This document shows, one piece after another, positions 16,753 through 26,600 of a stretch of DNA of 64,000 nucleotides. Made by a program: the position numbers and the translations under genes. The stretch spans positions 1 to 64,000 of the forward strand of contig JAUYVI010000004.1 in NCBI GenBank assembly GCA_030715195.1, given 5' to 3'. Each line of letters opens with the position of its first letter. The stretch's first letter is position 1. The notes below the pieces were generated by a model, which worked only from the letters and a program-made list of their open reading frames with translations, had not been told where the DNA came from and searched no databases. Origin of the DNA: Dongia sedimenti (GTDB lineage Bacteria; Pseudomonadota; Alphaproteobacteria; Dongiales; Dongiaceae).

Positions 16753-17741
16753 TGCGCCGCTTCCCGCTTCTGCATCTTGCGGTAGCCCACGGCCCAGAGG
16801 AACAGGCAGACCAGCAGGGTCACGATCAGCATGACCACCGCCGACAAGGCGGCGCCCAACGGCCCATCGTTGCGCTGCCCGAACAGGGTCTGGATCGTGT
16901 TGCCGACCATGACGCCGGTCGGCCCACCCACCAGGGTCGGCGTCACGTAATCGCCGACCGTCGGAATGAACACCATCAACGTACTGGCGATGACGCCGGG
17001 TAAAGAGAGCGGCAGGGTCACGTGCAGGAAGCGCTCCCACGGCCGGTCGCCGAGATCGGTCGCGGCTTCCAGCAGCGAACGGTCGATCTTCTCCAGTGAG
17101 ACGTAGATCGGCAGGATCGCATAAGCGACCCAGGCATGGGCCAGGGTGATGATCACCGAGAGCGGATTGTAGAGCAGGAATTCCAACGGCTTGTCGATGA
17201 CGCCCAGCCAGATCAGGCCGCTGTTGATGACGCCGTTATAGCCGAGGATGATCTTCCAGGCGAAGACCCGCAGCAGATAGCTGGTCCAGAATGGAATGGT
17301 GATGATGATCAGCCAGAGCATCTTGTGCCGCACCACCCGGAAGGCCAGGAAATAGGCCATCGGATAGGCGATCAGGAGAACGGCGACCGTCGCGCCCAGC
17401 GAGATCAGCAGCGATTTGACGATGACGATGGCATAGGCCGGGTTCTTCAGCGGGAAGGGAATGCCGGACCACCAGGTCACCTCGTCGGAGGGCGCGATCA
17501 ACTCCCAGTAATTGTGCAGCGTGAATGTCTTGTCGATCTCGAACCCGTGCTGGGTCCAGAAGCTGCGCAGGAACAACGACGCCAAAGGCGCAATCAGCAG
17601 GCCGCACATCAAGAGGATGGTCGGCGTCATGAGGAGATAGCCGCGCACCCAATCGAGCCGCTGCAGCAAACCAATATTGGTCCGGGCGGCCGCTTCCTGT
17701 CCGGGAGTCGGGCCCTGCGATTCCACAGTAGTCTCAGCCAT
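16749..17741 (-). CDS. PotB-like ABC permease
   Basis: A 330-residue permease, first gene of the leftward potB-C-A-like operon. A polar N-terminal tail of about 35 residues precedes six predicted helices. The PotB-specific segment ITIPFWTSYLLRVFAW is present, and the EAA loop is LLEAATDLGDRPWERFLHVT. The C-terminal MVFIPTVGDYVTPTLVGGP matches the family. GGCAGGTGG precedes the ATG. It is divergent from the substrate-binding gene, with about 200 bases between them holding shared promoter elements. Confidence 0.92.
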   Translation of the reverse strand: MAETTVESQGPTPGQEAAARTNIGLLQRLDWVRGYLLMTPTILLMCGLLIAPLASLFLRSFWTQHGFEIDKTFTLHNYWELIAPSDEVTWWSGIPFPLKNPAYAIVIVKSLLISLGATVAVLLIAYPMAYFLAFRVVRHKMLWLIIITIPFWTSYLLRVFAWKIILGYNGVINSGLIWLGVIDKPLEFLLYNPLSVIITLAHAWVAYAILPIYVSLEKIDRSLLEAATDLGDRPWERFLHVTLPLSLPGVIASTLMVFIPTVGDYVTPTLVGGPTGVMVGNTIQTLFGQRNDGPLGAALSAVVMLIVTLLVCLFLWAVGYRKMQKREAAQ

Positions 17742-17840
17742 CCACCTGCCCTGTCGGCACCGTCCCTCAACGAGACGGCCTCGGTTCCCAACTGGCGGCT
17801 CTTGCGGCCGCCGGATTTGAAAATCAGGCCCGAAACTTCA

Positions 17841-17870
17841 TTGACAGCGATTTGGCCGCGGATGTCAAAT
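17841..17870. promoter_or_regulatory. Divergent promoter with TTGACA/TGTCAA inverted repeat
   Basis: TTGACA (17841-17846) followed 18 bases later by TCAAAT (17865-17870) is a good sigma-70-type promoter for the rightward PotD-like gene. The same segment has TGTCAA at 17863-17868, so it is an inverted repeat with 16 bases between arms and also offers a TTGACA on the minus strand towards the PotB-like gene. One site could therefore serve or control both halves of the transporter. Confidence 0.45.
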
Positions 17871-17940
17871 CGAAGAATTGAAGAAACGTTCAAAAAATCA
17901 AACCGCCAACAGGACAGGCCTCGCAACAGGGAGATTGACT

Positions 17941-19047
17941 ATGAACAAGCTGAAATTCATCGACCGGATGGCGCAGGGAAAGATCTCCCGGCGCGACATG
18001 ATGCGCGGCGCCGCCGCGTTCGGCGTCGGCATGACGGTCATGCCGCGGCTCGGCCGAGCCGAAAGCGTGCTCACCTGCATGGAGTGGAGCGGCTACGACG
18101 TCGACAACCTCTTTTCCTCCTATGTGAAGAAGCACGGCAAGGCGCCGAATTTCTCGATCTTCGCCAATGAGGAGGAAGCGCTGCAGAAGGTGCGCGGCGG
18201 CTTCAACGCCGACGTCATGCACCCTTGCACCTATTCGGTGTTCCGCTTCACCGACGCGAAGATCGCCGAGCCGATCGACACGTCGAAGCTCTCCAACTGG
18301 AAGGACGTGTTTCCGGCCTTACAGGAGGCGCCCGGCGTGGTGGTCGACGGCAAGGTGGTGATGACGCCCTGCGACTGGGGCAATTCCTCGATCTGCTATC
18401 GCCCCGACCTGGTCGACGCGGATTTCGACAAGAATCCGAGCTGGTCGATCTTCACCGACGACAAGTATGCCGGCCGCGTCGCCATGACGGACGATTATGT
18501 GGTCGCCGAGATCGCCGGCCTCCTCCTGGGCTATGACAAGCAGAAGATCTTCAACATGACCGACGAAGAGCTGGCCGCCACCAAGCCGCTGGTCGAGAAG
18601 GTCGTCAAGAACGCGCGCTTCCTGTGGAAGGACCCGACCGAAGTCAACCAGGCGCTGGCCTCCGGCGAGATCGTCGCCGCCTATGCCTGGAACGAGACCC
18701 CGAAGACCTTGAGGGAGCAGGGCATCCCGGCCGCCTATGCGGTGCCGAAGGAAGGCATCTTCACCTGGCTCTGCGGCCTGACGCTGCTCACCACCGGCAA
18801 GGCCAGCAAGGAAGAGGCCTATGACTTCCTCGACGCCTGGCTCTCGCCCGAGACCGGCAAGCAGCTGATCGAGGATTTCGGCTACGGCCACAGCAACAAG
18901 AAGGCCTTCGAGTTGGCCGACCCGGCGAAGGTCGCGGCCCTCGGCATCACCGATCCCGAGAAGGCCCTCAACGCCGGCATCATGCTGCAGAAAGCCGATG
19001 CCGACAAATACACCAAGCTCTGGGAAGAAGTGAAAACGATGAAGTAA
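17941..19047 (+). CDS. PotD-like periplasmic binding protein, Tat-type signal
   Basis: A 368-residue type 2 periplasmic binding protein for the PotABC-like transporter. The N-terminus GKISRRDMMRGAAAFGVGMTV carries a twin-arginine motif, so export by Tat is likely. The mature part follows PotD/PotF: LTCMEWSGYDVDNLFSSY, then FANEEEALQKVRGGFNADVM, and the DWGNSSICYRPDLV segment around the ligand site. GGGAGA precedes ATG 17941. It is divergent from the permeases and is followed by a strong terminator. A polyamine ligand is likely from family resemblance but not proven. Confidence 0.9.
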   Translation: MNKLKFIDRMAQGKISRRDMMRGAAAFGVGMTVMPRLGRAESVLTCMEWSGYDVDNLFSSYVKKHGKAPNFSIFANEEEALQKVRGGFNADVMHPCTYSVFRFTDAKIAEPIDTSKLSNWKDVFPALQEAPGVVVDGKVVMTPCDWGNSSICYRPDLVDADFDKNPSWSIFTDDKYAGRVAMTDDYVVAEIAGLLLGYDKQKIFNMTDEELAATKPLVEKVVKNARFLWKDPTEVNQALASGEIVAAYAWNETPKTLREQGIPAAYAVPKEGIFTWLCGLTLLTTGKASKEEAYDFLDAWLSPETGKQLIEDFGYGHSNKKAFELADPAKVAALGITDPEKALNAGIMLQKADADKYTKLWEEVKTMK

Positions 19048-19074
19048 CGCGCCTGCCGAGACGCGAAGCGGGAA

Positions 19075-19105
19075 GGGCGGCGGAGCGATCCGCCGCCCTT
19101 TTCTT
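19075..19105 (+). terminator. Rho-independent terminator of the PotD-like gene
   Basis: A perfect 10-bp stem is formed by GGGCGGCGGA (19075-19084) and TCCGCCGCCC (19089-19098), with a GCGA tetraloop. It is followed by TTTTCTT. It lies 27 bases after the stop. The T-run overlaps the end of the convergent kinase gene. Confidence 0.92.
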
Positions 19106-20462
19106 ACGCCGCTGTGTCGAAGCGGAGCTTGGCCTCGGTGCCTCGGCCGGGGGCGCTGGTCAGTTCGAACTCGCCGCCGTTCAATTCGGTCAGCGATTTG
19201 GCGATCGGCAGGCCGAGGCCCAGGCCCTCGTGATGGAACACCAGGTGGTTGCGCACCTGGTTGAACGGGGTGAGGACGTTCCGCAAGTCCTCGGGCCGGA
19301 TGCCTGGCCCGTCATCCTTGACCCAGATCTCGAGCCGGCCGGCATCGCAGCGCCGGGCGCCGAGCTCGACATGGCCGCCGTTCGGGCCGAACTTCACCGC
19401 ATTGTCCAGGAGCTGCAGCAGGATCTTGCGCAAGTGCGCAGGATCGACGCGGAGCGGCGGCAGATCCTCCGGCACCATATTGGCGACCTCGACCGCGCCG
19501 TTGCGGGCCCCACCCTGGATCGCGGCGACGCAGCTGCGGGCCATCTCGTCCAGCGCCACCAGCTCCCGGGTTACCGGCACGCTGCCGATTTCGATCCGGG
19601 AAACGTCGAGCACCGAATCCACCAGGCCGAGCAGGTTGTGCCCCGAGGCGAGGATGCCGATGCTGTAATCCCGGTAGCGCGGATGGCCGAGCGGACCGAA
19701 CATTTCCTTCTGCATCACCTCGGCGAAGCCGATGATGGCGTTCAGCGGCGTGCGGAGCTCGTGGCTCATCCGGGCGAGGAAGTTGGTCTTCGCCATATTG
19801 GCCTGATCGGCCGCCCGCAAGGCCGCCTTCAGCTCCACCGCCATGGTTCCGAGCCGGTGCCGCTGCACCACGATGACGATCTGGTTGGCGCAGAGCAGCA
19901 GCAGCAGCCCGCCCAGCGCCAACGCCAGCGACTGGATCTTATCGACCAGGGCGCCGCGCCGGCGCTCGGTGAGCTGGCCCCAATACTGGTCGCCCATCAC
20001 CGCGAGGCGCCGGATCGGCACCGCCAAGGCCGTCGCCGGCCCCTCCAGCACATCGACCGATTGAACAAGATTGCCGTTGCGGACCCGGACATAGGCGGAC
20101 ATCTCGGCGATGTCCGCCTTCACCTGTTCGAAGGTCGGCGCGAAGTCCGGCTGGCTCGCCCTGAGATCGGGGGTGATCGCCGCGTCCAGGGGATCGACCC
20201 GGCTGAGCAAATTGTCCCAGCGCCGCTGCAGCAGCAGGCGTTGCGGATTGCCCGCCTTGGCCTCGGCCAGCAGATGCTGCAGCTTCACCAGCTGCACCTC
20301 GAGCTGGCTCGCGTTCCAGCCGACATTGTCGAGCTCGTTGGCGCGCAACGTATCGACGGTGACGGCCAGCTCCTTGGCCGACCACAGGACCAGGGCGGCG
20401 AGCAATACCAGGCCGACGATGAAGAGCCGCCGCCAGTTCCGGATCGCCCGCGGCGTCTGCAT
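19104..20462 (-). CDS. Membrane sensor histidine kinase (pair 2)
   Basis: A 452-residue kinase with the same layout as the one at 12.8-14.2 kb. TM1 is near residues 13-30, a periplasmic helical region of about 145 residues starts at ELDNVGWNASQLEVQLVKLQ, and TM2 (LALALGGLLLLLCANQIVIVV) follows. HisKA is [19 protein letters not shown] and HATPase_c has LLDNAVKFGPNGG, DDGPGI and GLGLPIAKSL. The sensor domains of the two kinases align only loosely (TLR/SLRN..., NxxW/ITWM, SQLE/TQLE), so their signals probably differ. Start ATG 20462 overlaps the upstream stop by one base (TGATG). No response regulator is nearby. Confidence 0.93.
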   Translation of the reverse strand: MQTPRAIRNWRRLFIVGLVLLAALVLWSAKELAVTVDTLRANELDNVGWNASQLEVQLVKLQHLLAEAKAGNPQRLLLQRRWDNLLSRVDPLDAAITPDLRASQPDFAPTFEQVKADIAEMSAYVRVRNGNLVQSVDVLEGPATALAVPIRRLAVMGDQYWGQLTERRRGALVDKIQSLALALGGLLLLLCANQIVIVVQRHRLGTMAVELKAALRAADQANMAKTNFLARMSHELRTPLNAIIGFAEVMQKEMFGPLGHPRYRDYSIGILASGHNLLGLVDSVLDVSRIEIGSVPVTRELVALDEMARSCVAAIQGGARNGAVEVANMVPEDLPPLRVDPAHLRKILLQLLDNAVKFGPNGGHVELGARRCDAGRLEIWVKDDGPGIRPEDLRNVLTPFNQVRNHLVFHHEGLGLGLPIAKSLTELNGGEFELTSAPGRGTEAKLRFDTAA

Positions 20463-21007
20463 CACCGCACCGTCATGGCGTAGACGTTCCAGACCGCGCG
20501 CTGGTAGAAGGTCTCGGTCCGGGTCTCCGGGCGGTCGCGGAACGGATAGACGATCCAGAGCGGCCCGCGATCGGAGGGCAGCATCGGCTCGCCGTCGAAC
20601 AGATAGACCACCAGCGCGCCGTGCGCGGGCCCGTCCTTGATCGGCACATCGACCGAATAGTCGTTCAGCGCGTCGACCCTGATCGTCTGGCCCCGCGCGC
20701 CGACCCATTTCATCAGCGCCTCGAGCGGGACACCGGTGAAGCGGTGCGGCCCCTTGGTCCAGGGCGTCTCGGTCACCAAATCGCGCGCCGGCAGGGTCTG
20801 CAGGAGCGCCAGGTCGAAAAAGACGTTGCCGTCGCCGTTGCTGTTGGCGATCGCGCCGCCGACCGTGAGGATGATCGCGCCGCCCAAGGGCTTGGCCAGC
20901 GGCTCCGCCAGGGCCGGGAAAGACAGTGACAGGGCCGCACCGGCCGCCATCGCGGTGATCCAGCTCCGCAGCTTCCGCCGGGGTGCGCATCTTTCCGCCA
21001 ACCGCAT
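20462..21007 (-). CDS. Periplasmic sulfite-oxidase-fold protein, no mature cysteine (pair 2)
   Basis: A 181-residue paralogue of the protein at 14.2-14.7 kb. Its signal is basic then hydrophobic (WITAMAAGAALSLSFPALA). The domain shows FDLALLQTLPARDLVTETPWTKG, FTGVPLEALMKWVGA, VPIKDGPAHGALVVYLFDG and GPLWIVYPFRDRPE, ending WNVYAMTVR. As in pair 1, the mature chain lacks any cysteine and so lacks the Mo ligand of the fold. The start is uncertain: ATG 21007 gives a compact signal peptide, ATG 21073 a 22-residue longer one; neither has a strong SD. Translation is coupled to the kinase downstream. Confidence 0.78.
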   Translation of the reverse strand: MRLAERCAPRRKLRSWITAMAAGAALSLSFPALAEPLAKPLGGAIILTVGGAIANSNGDGNVFFDLALLQTLPARDLVTETPWTKGPHRFTGVPLEALMKWVGARGQTIRVDALNDYSVDVPIKDGPAHGALVVYLFDGEPMLPSDRGPLWIVYPFRDRPETRTETFYQRAVWNVYAMTVR

Positions 21008-21141
21008 CCGCAGGATCCCCGATCCCAGTCGCGCCGCCGTTCGAAGTCGTCCCCTAAAGACGTAACGCGGCATCCGGCGACCAGCAAGTGGTCCTAGGAT
21101 CGGCGGGCGAGCGTTAACATGGCGTGAACACCCAAAGCAGA

Positions 21142-21181
21142 GCGGGCCGTGCGCCTGATCTCCATCAAGCCCACGGCCCGC
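21142..21181 (-). terminator. Long hairpin downstream of rho
   Basis: A perfect 10-bp stem GCGGGCCGTG (21142-21151) / CACGGCCCGC (21172-21181) encloses a smaller stem TGAT/ATCA with a CTCC loop. It starts 30 bases after the rho stop on the rho transcript strand. Only a weak T-rich stretch (CTCTGCTTTGGG) follows. It may define the rho mRNA 3' end or protect it. Confidence 0.45.
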
Positions 21182-21211
21182 AAGTGTCAGCCAAGCTGGG
21201 TCGGGTTGACC

Positions 21212-22588
<1,377 letters not shown>

Positions 22589-23072
22589 AGGGTTTTGATG
22601 GTTCTGTGGTTGTTTGGGGAAACACGCGGAAAGGGAGACGGTTCTGGGGAGTGGGACGCGAGGCGACCAATTCCGGTTCGCCCGCTCCTTCAAGAGTGCC
22701 GGCCTTGATGACCGGTCTTCTGCTAAGACGCGCCTAGGCTCTGGTCCGATCCCCTAACGCCAAGGCCCAGGTTCTAGGGCCAAACACACGGATTTTCGTG
22801 GGGGAGCGAGGAGCGACCGGTCCTGCCAGGGTGCTATCTCTGCGGATACCGGAGTGGCCTTACAAAGTCAAATGGCAATTTCGTGCGCGGTTTCAAGGCC
22901 CCTTCCGGAGCGGGTTCTATCAGGGTCCCAAGTTCCACAGCGGGGCCAACCCGTTTGATGGCGATGGTTCCGATTGCAGTCCTATCGGCGGCGGACAACA
23001 CCCCGAGACTGCGCTACACTTATGATTGCGCCGATCGGGCTGGACGCGCGCTGCGGGGGGAGATCGGGGGAC
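22589..23072. other. Divergent intergenic region, rho leader side
   Basis: This 484-bp gap separates the leftward rho gene from a rightward membrane protein gene. Open frames crossing it lack ribosome binding sites and look like chance frames. On the rho side it should hold the long leader by which rho is often autoregulated. I see one small inverted repeat, GGCCC/GGGCC around 22765-22785, but no clear promoter boxes. Confidence 0.4.
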
Positions 23073-24068
23073 ATGCTTTTGCCATTCGGGACCGGCCAGG
23101 CCGAGGGGCATGCGCCGCTGACGGACGCGGATATCGCAACGCTGCATCTCCAACGCTTGCGGCAGGCGCTGGAGGATTCCTCCCTGCTGATCTCGTTCAT
23201 CACCGCCTCCAAGCGCGAGGCGCCCGCCGACGCCGTCACCAAGCTGGTCGCCGCCCAGCATGCTTATGCGAGCGCGGGCAAGCTCTCCGATGCCCAGGAG
23301 GCGGTGTTCTGGCTCGCCTACAGCGCGCTTGCCAATGCCGCGCTGCCGGCGACGGTCGATGGCATCCGCCATGTGGCGCTCAATCGCCGGGTCACGTTTC
23401 TGGGCTGGATGCACCGCAACCTGTGGATCACGCTCACCGCCAGCGTGGTGGTGCTGGCCTATCTCGCCATCCAGGTTCATGTCGTCAGCGGCAGCACGAT
23501 CCTGAACCGCTACGACGCGACGCAAATAGCCATGGCCGCCGCGGATGAGGCGAAAACGGCTGAACTGAAGGACGAAGCCACCCGCCTGGAAGGCCTGGTC
23601 GGCAAATGGAACGCCTGCCCGATCTATCCGATCTTGTTCCCCTGTTTCGACAATATCTCGGAGGGCGCGCCCGATCAGGTGCTGCGGGCGCAGATCTCGC
23701 TCAACAATCTCAATGCCTATGCCCTGCCGCTGATCCTGGCCTTGCTGGGATCCTGCACCCAGGTGCTGCGCTCGATCGCGCGCCGGATCATCGACCAGTC
23801 GATGAACACCATCTTCCTGCCGGCCTATTACGTCCGCGTGCTGCTCGGCCTCATCATCGGCGCGACCATCGGCCTCTTCCTGACGCCGACCTCCGGAGCG
23901 ACGCCGACCGACCCCTTGGCTTTCCTCAAGTCCCTCCCGCTCCTGACCGCGGCCTTCCTGGCCGGCTATGCGGTCGAGATCTTCTTCGCCTTGCTGGACA
24001 AGGTGGTGAACGACGCGCGCGCCTACATCGCCGGCGAGAAGGCCGACCCACGGCAGCCGGACAAGTAG
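23073..24068 (+). CDS. Membrane protein of unknown function
   Basis: I do not recognise the family. The 331-residue protein has a soluble N-terminal part of about 105 residues with helices rich in Ala/Leu. TM1 (LWITLTASVVVLAYLAIQV) is followed by a soluble segment of about 80 residues with two cysteines (ACPIYPILFPCFDN). Then come three hydrophobic segments (ALPLILALLGSC, VRVLLGLIIGATIGLFL, LLTAAFLAGYAVEIFFALL) and a short charged tail. Start ATG 23073 has GGGGGAGAT upstream; ATG 23022 is an alternative. It stands between rho and hemJ, convergent with hemJ, with 4 bases between the stops. Confidence 0.7.
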   Translation: MLLPFGTGQAEGHAPLTDADIATLHLQRLRQALEDSSLLISFITASKREAPADAVTKLVAAQHAYASAGKLSDAQEAVFWLAYSALANAALPATVDGIRHVALNRRVTFLGWMHRNLWITLTASVVVLAYLAIQVHVVSGSTILNRYDATQIAMAAADEAKTAELKDEATRLEGLVGKWNACPIYPILFPCFDNISEGAPDQVLRAQISLNNLNAYALPLILALLGSCTQVLRSIARRIIDQSMNTIFLPAYYVRVLLGLIIGATIGLFLTPTSGATPTDPLAFLKSLPLLTAAFLAGYAVEIFFALLDKVVNDARAYIAGEKADPRQPDK

Positions 24069-24072
24069 CTAG

Positions 24073-24513
24073 CTAGAACGGCTTCACCACCGCCAGGATC
24101 ACGATCCCGATCAGCAGCAGCGTCGGGACCTCGTTCATGAAGCGGTAGAAGCGATCCGAGTGGATGTTGGCGTCATTGGCGAAGGCCCGGCGCCAGCGGG
24201 CCAATGCGGCATGGATCAGCTGCATGCCGAGCAGCAGCGCCAGCTTTCCGTGGAACCAGCCCTCGCGCCAATGATCGCCCTGCCAAGCCAAGGCGAGGCC
24301 CAGGATCCAGGCGGCGATCATCGCCGGATTGATGATCGCCCGCAGCAACCGGCGCTCCATCACCTTGAAGGTCTCGCTGAGTTCGGAGCCCTTCGCAGCG
24401 CCCTTCTGCAGAGCCTGGGCATGATAGACGTAGAGCCGCGGCAGATAGAGCATGCCCGCCATCCAGGCGATGACCGCGATGATGTGCAAGGCCAGCAGCC
24501 AGTTGTAGAGCAT
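24073..24513 (-). CDS. hemJ: Protoporphyrinogen IX oxidase HemJ
   Basis: HemJ oxidises protoporphyrinogen IX to protoporphyrin IX in the inner membrane, the penultimate heme step in most alphaproteobacteria. The 146-residue protein has four hydrophobic helices. The conserved histidine is in LLALHIIAVIAWMAGMLYLPRLYVYH, the KVMERRLLRAIINPAM segment follows, and the late part is GWFHGKLALLLGMQLIHAALARWRR. It completes the hemE-hemH-hemJ run, 3 bases after hemH. Confidence 0.95.
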   Translation of the reverse strand: MLYNWLLALHIIAVIAWMAGMLYLPRLYVYHAQALQKGAAKGSELSETFKVMERRLLRAIINPAMIAAWILGLALAWQGDHWREGWFHGKLALLLGMQLIHAALARWRRAFANDANIHSDRFYRFMNEVPTLLLIGIVILAVVKPF

Positions 24514-24516
24514 CGC

Positions 24517-25569
24517 CTAGAGCTCCTCTCTTTGGCAGGCGCAGCGCGGCCAGGCGGCGCAGTATTGGGCGCCCGATCCCGGCTGCACGCGCTGCGGCTG
24601 TTGGAGTGCCGTCCGCACCAGCTGCGCGAGACCGGCGATGAAATCCGGTTCCTCCGACACGGTCGGCGCGCGTTCATAGGCCGCGGCGCCGCGTTTCTCG
24701 GCCAGATGCCGATACTCGATGTCGAGTTCCACCAATGTCTCCGAATGTTCGGAGACGAAGGCGATCGGCACCACGACAACGGCCTTGCCGGCCGACGCCG
24801 CTTCCTCGATCGAATGATCGGTCGGCGGACCCACCCATTCCAAGGGACCCACCCGGCTCTGGAACGCAACCATCCATTCCGGGACCGCGAGGCCGAGCGT
24901 ATCGACCACCGCATGCACCGTGGCCGAAACCTGCGCCACATAAGGATCGCCGCGATCGACGATCTTCTTCGGCAAGCCATGGGCCGAGAAGATCACGAAG
25001 ATCGGCGCCTTGGTCTTCGCCTTAGCCCGTGCGATTGCCGCCGCCGTGACCTTGGCCACCCCGGCGATGAATCCGGGCTCGGTCGGATAGCAGCAGATCA
25101 GCTTCCGCGGCGCGGTCAGCCCCTGGCGCTTCGCCGCGACCCGCCAGACCCGGTCCGAGGATTCAGTCGTCGTGGTCGAGAATTGCGGGTAGAGCGGCAG
25201 CAGGATCACCTCGTCCGGCGCGAAGCGCTTCACCGCCGCGACGGTTTCCTCGGTCAGCGGATGCCAGTAGCGCATGGCGATGAACACCTTCACCTCGCCG
25301 AGATCGCCGAGCGACGCCTGCAAGGCCGCAGCCTGGCGTTCGGTGTTCGGCAGGATCGGCGAACGCCCGCCCATCTCGGCATAGATCGCCCCGGCCGCCT
25401 TGGCGCGCCGGCTGGAGATCAGCTTGGCCAGCGGCCAGCGGAGGACTCCCGGCAGATCGATGATGTTCCGGTCGTTGAACAGGTTGAACAGGAACGGCTC
25501 GACCGCGGCCGGGGAATCCGGCCCGCCGAGATTGAACAGCACGATGGCGATGCGGCGGTTGCTGCTCAT
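24517..25569 (-). CDS. hemH: Ferrochelatase
   Basis: HemH inserts Fe2+ into protoporphyrin IX. The 350-residue protein begins RRIAIVLFNLGGPDSP and has the metal-site histidine in FSAHGLPKKIVDRGDPY, the ATAFV-like YPQFSTTTTESS region, and the C-terminal FVSEHSETLVELDIEYR with its conserved Glu/His. The last 15 residues carry a cysteine group, YCAAWPRCACQ, in addition to a CC pair in LICCYPTEP. Some alphaproteobacterial ferrochelatases, such as that of Caulobacter, hold a [2Fe-2S] cluster. The start overlaps the hemE stop (ATGA); a longer in-frame reading to 25758 lies inside hemE and is rejected. Confidence 0.96.
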   Translation of the reverse strand: MSSNRRIAIVLFNLGGPDSPAAVEPFLFNLFNDRNIIDLPGVLRWPLAKLISSRRAKAAGAIYAEMGGRSPILPNTERQAAALQASLGDLGEVKVFIAMRYWHPLTEETVAAVKRFAPDEVILLPLYPQFSTTTTESSDRVWRVAAKRQGLTAPRKLICCYPTEPGFIAGVAKVTAAAIARAKAKTKAPIFVIFSAHGLPKKIVDRGDPYVAQVSATVHAVVDTLGLAVPEWMVAFQSRVGPLEWVGPPTDHSIEEAASAGKAVVVVPIAFVSEHSETLVELDIEYRHLAEKRGAAAYERAPTVSEEPDFIAGLAQLVRTALQQPQRVQPGSGAQYCAAWPRCACQREEL

Positions 25570-26600
25570 CGGTAGGCGCGGACCGTCGCGATCAGCTCGG
25601 CCACATGCTCGGGCGGCGTTTCCGGCACGCAGCCATGGCCGAGGTTGAACACCAGCGGACCTCGGCCCAGCGCATCGAGGATTCCATGGATCGCCGTGCG
25701 CATGCCTTCGCCGCCAACCACCAGCCAGCGCGGGTCGAGATTGCCCTGCACCACGCATTTGCGCTGCACCGCGTCGCGGGCCCAGACCGGGTCGATATGC
25801 TGGTCGAGGCTGATCGCATCGCCGACACCGGCCTCCGCGAAATCGCGGTAACCCGTCCCGACGCCGCGCGGAAAGACGATCACCGGCACGCCCGGCGCAG
25901 TCCGCTTCAGCCGCGTGACGATCGCCCGGATCGGTTCCAGCGACCAGCGCCGCATTGCCGCGCTGTCCAAGGCGCCGGCCCAGGAATCGAAGATCTGCAG
26001 CACTTCGGCGCCGGCCGCGACCTGGGCCTCGAGATGCGCCGCCACCGCATCGACCAGCAGATCGATCAGCTTCTGGAAACTATCCGGCCGCCCGTAAGCC
26101 CAGAGCTTCGCCTTGGCGAAGTCCCGGCTCGAGCCGCCCTCGATCATGTAGCTGGTCAAGGTCCAGGGCGCCCCGGCAAAGCCGATCAGGGTCCGGTCCG
26201 CCGGCAGTTCCTGCTTCAGCCGACGCAGGGTCTCGTAGACCGGCTGCAAAGCCTCGATCATCCGCGTCGTCTCGAAACCCTTCAGCGCCTCGGTATCGAC
26301 GATCGGGTCCAGCAGCGGTCCGATCCCCTCCTCGAACCAGACCTTCTGCCCGAGCCCATACGGCACGACCAGGATGTCGGAGAACAGGATCGCCGCATCG
26401 AGGTCATAGCGCCGGATCGGCTGCAACGTCGCCTCGACCGCGAGATCCGGGGTGAAGCAGAAATCCAGGAAGTTCTTCGCCTCGGCCCGAAGCGCTCGGT
26501 ATTCCGGCAAATAGCGCCCGGCCTGGCGCATCAGCCAGATCGGGGTCCGGTCGCCTTTGCGGCCATGCAGGGTTTCGACGAGCGTCTTTGGGTGGGTCAT
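25566..26600 (-). CDS. hemE: Uroporphyrinogen decarboxylase
   Basis: HemE removes four carboxyl groups from uroporphyrinogen III to give coproporphyrinogen III. The 344-residue protein has the N-terminal signature PIWLMRQAGRYLPEYRALR, the RYDLDAAILFSDILVVP motif and the GFAGAPWTLTSYMIEGG loop. The C-terminal FNLGHGCVPETPPEHV is present. It is first in the leftward heme operon and directly borders the predicted replication origin, as in Caulobacter and Rickettsia. Confidence 0.98.
   Translation of the reverse strand: MTHPKTLVETLHGRKGDRTPIWLMRQAGRYLPEYRALRAEAKNFLDFCFTPDLAVEATLQPIRRYDLDAAILFSDILVVPYGLGQKVWFEEGIGPLLDPIVDTEALKGFETTRMIEALQPVYETLRRLKQELPADRTLIGFAGAPWTLTSYMIEGGSSRDFAKAKLWAYGRPDSFQKLIDLLVDAVAAHLEAQVAAGAEVLQIFDSWAGALDSAAMRRWSLEPIRAIVTRLKRTAPGVPVIVFPRGVGTGYRDFAEAGVGDAISLDQHIDPVWARDAVQRKCVVQGNLDPRWLVVGGEGMRTAIHGILDALGRGPLVFNLGHGCVPETPPEHVAELIATVRAYR

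Noticed and set aside
19230-20483. 417-codon plus-strand open frame opposite the second histidine kinase
   Set aside because: Shadow of the kinase; no SD and no recognisable fold.
20463-20990. In-frame N-terminal extension of the second histidine kinase
   Set aside because: It overlaps the sulfite-oxidase-fold gene in another frame and has no kinase or signal sequence; the ATG at 20462 gives a proper membrane N-terminus.
22798-23025. 75-codon plus-strand open frame upstream of the membrane protein gene
   Set aside because: Starts after GTGGGGGAG by chance, has no conserved features and runs out of frame into the next gene.
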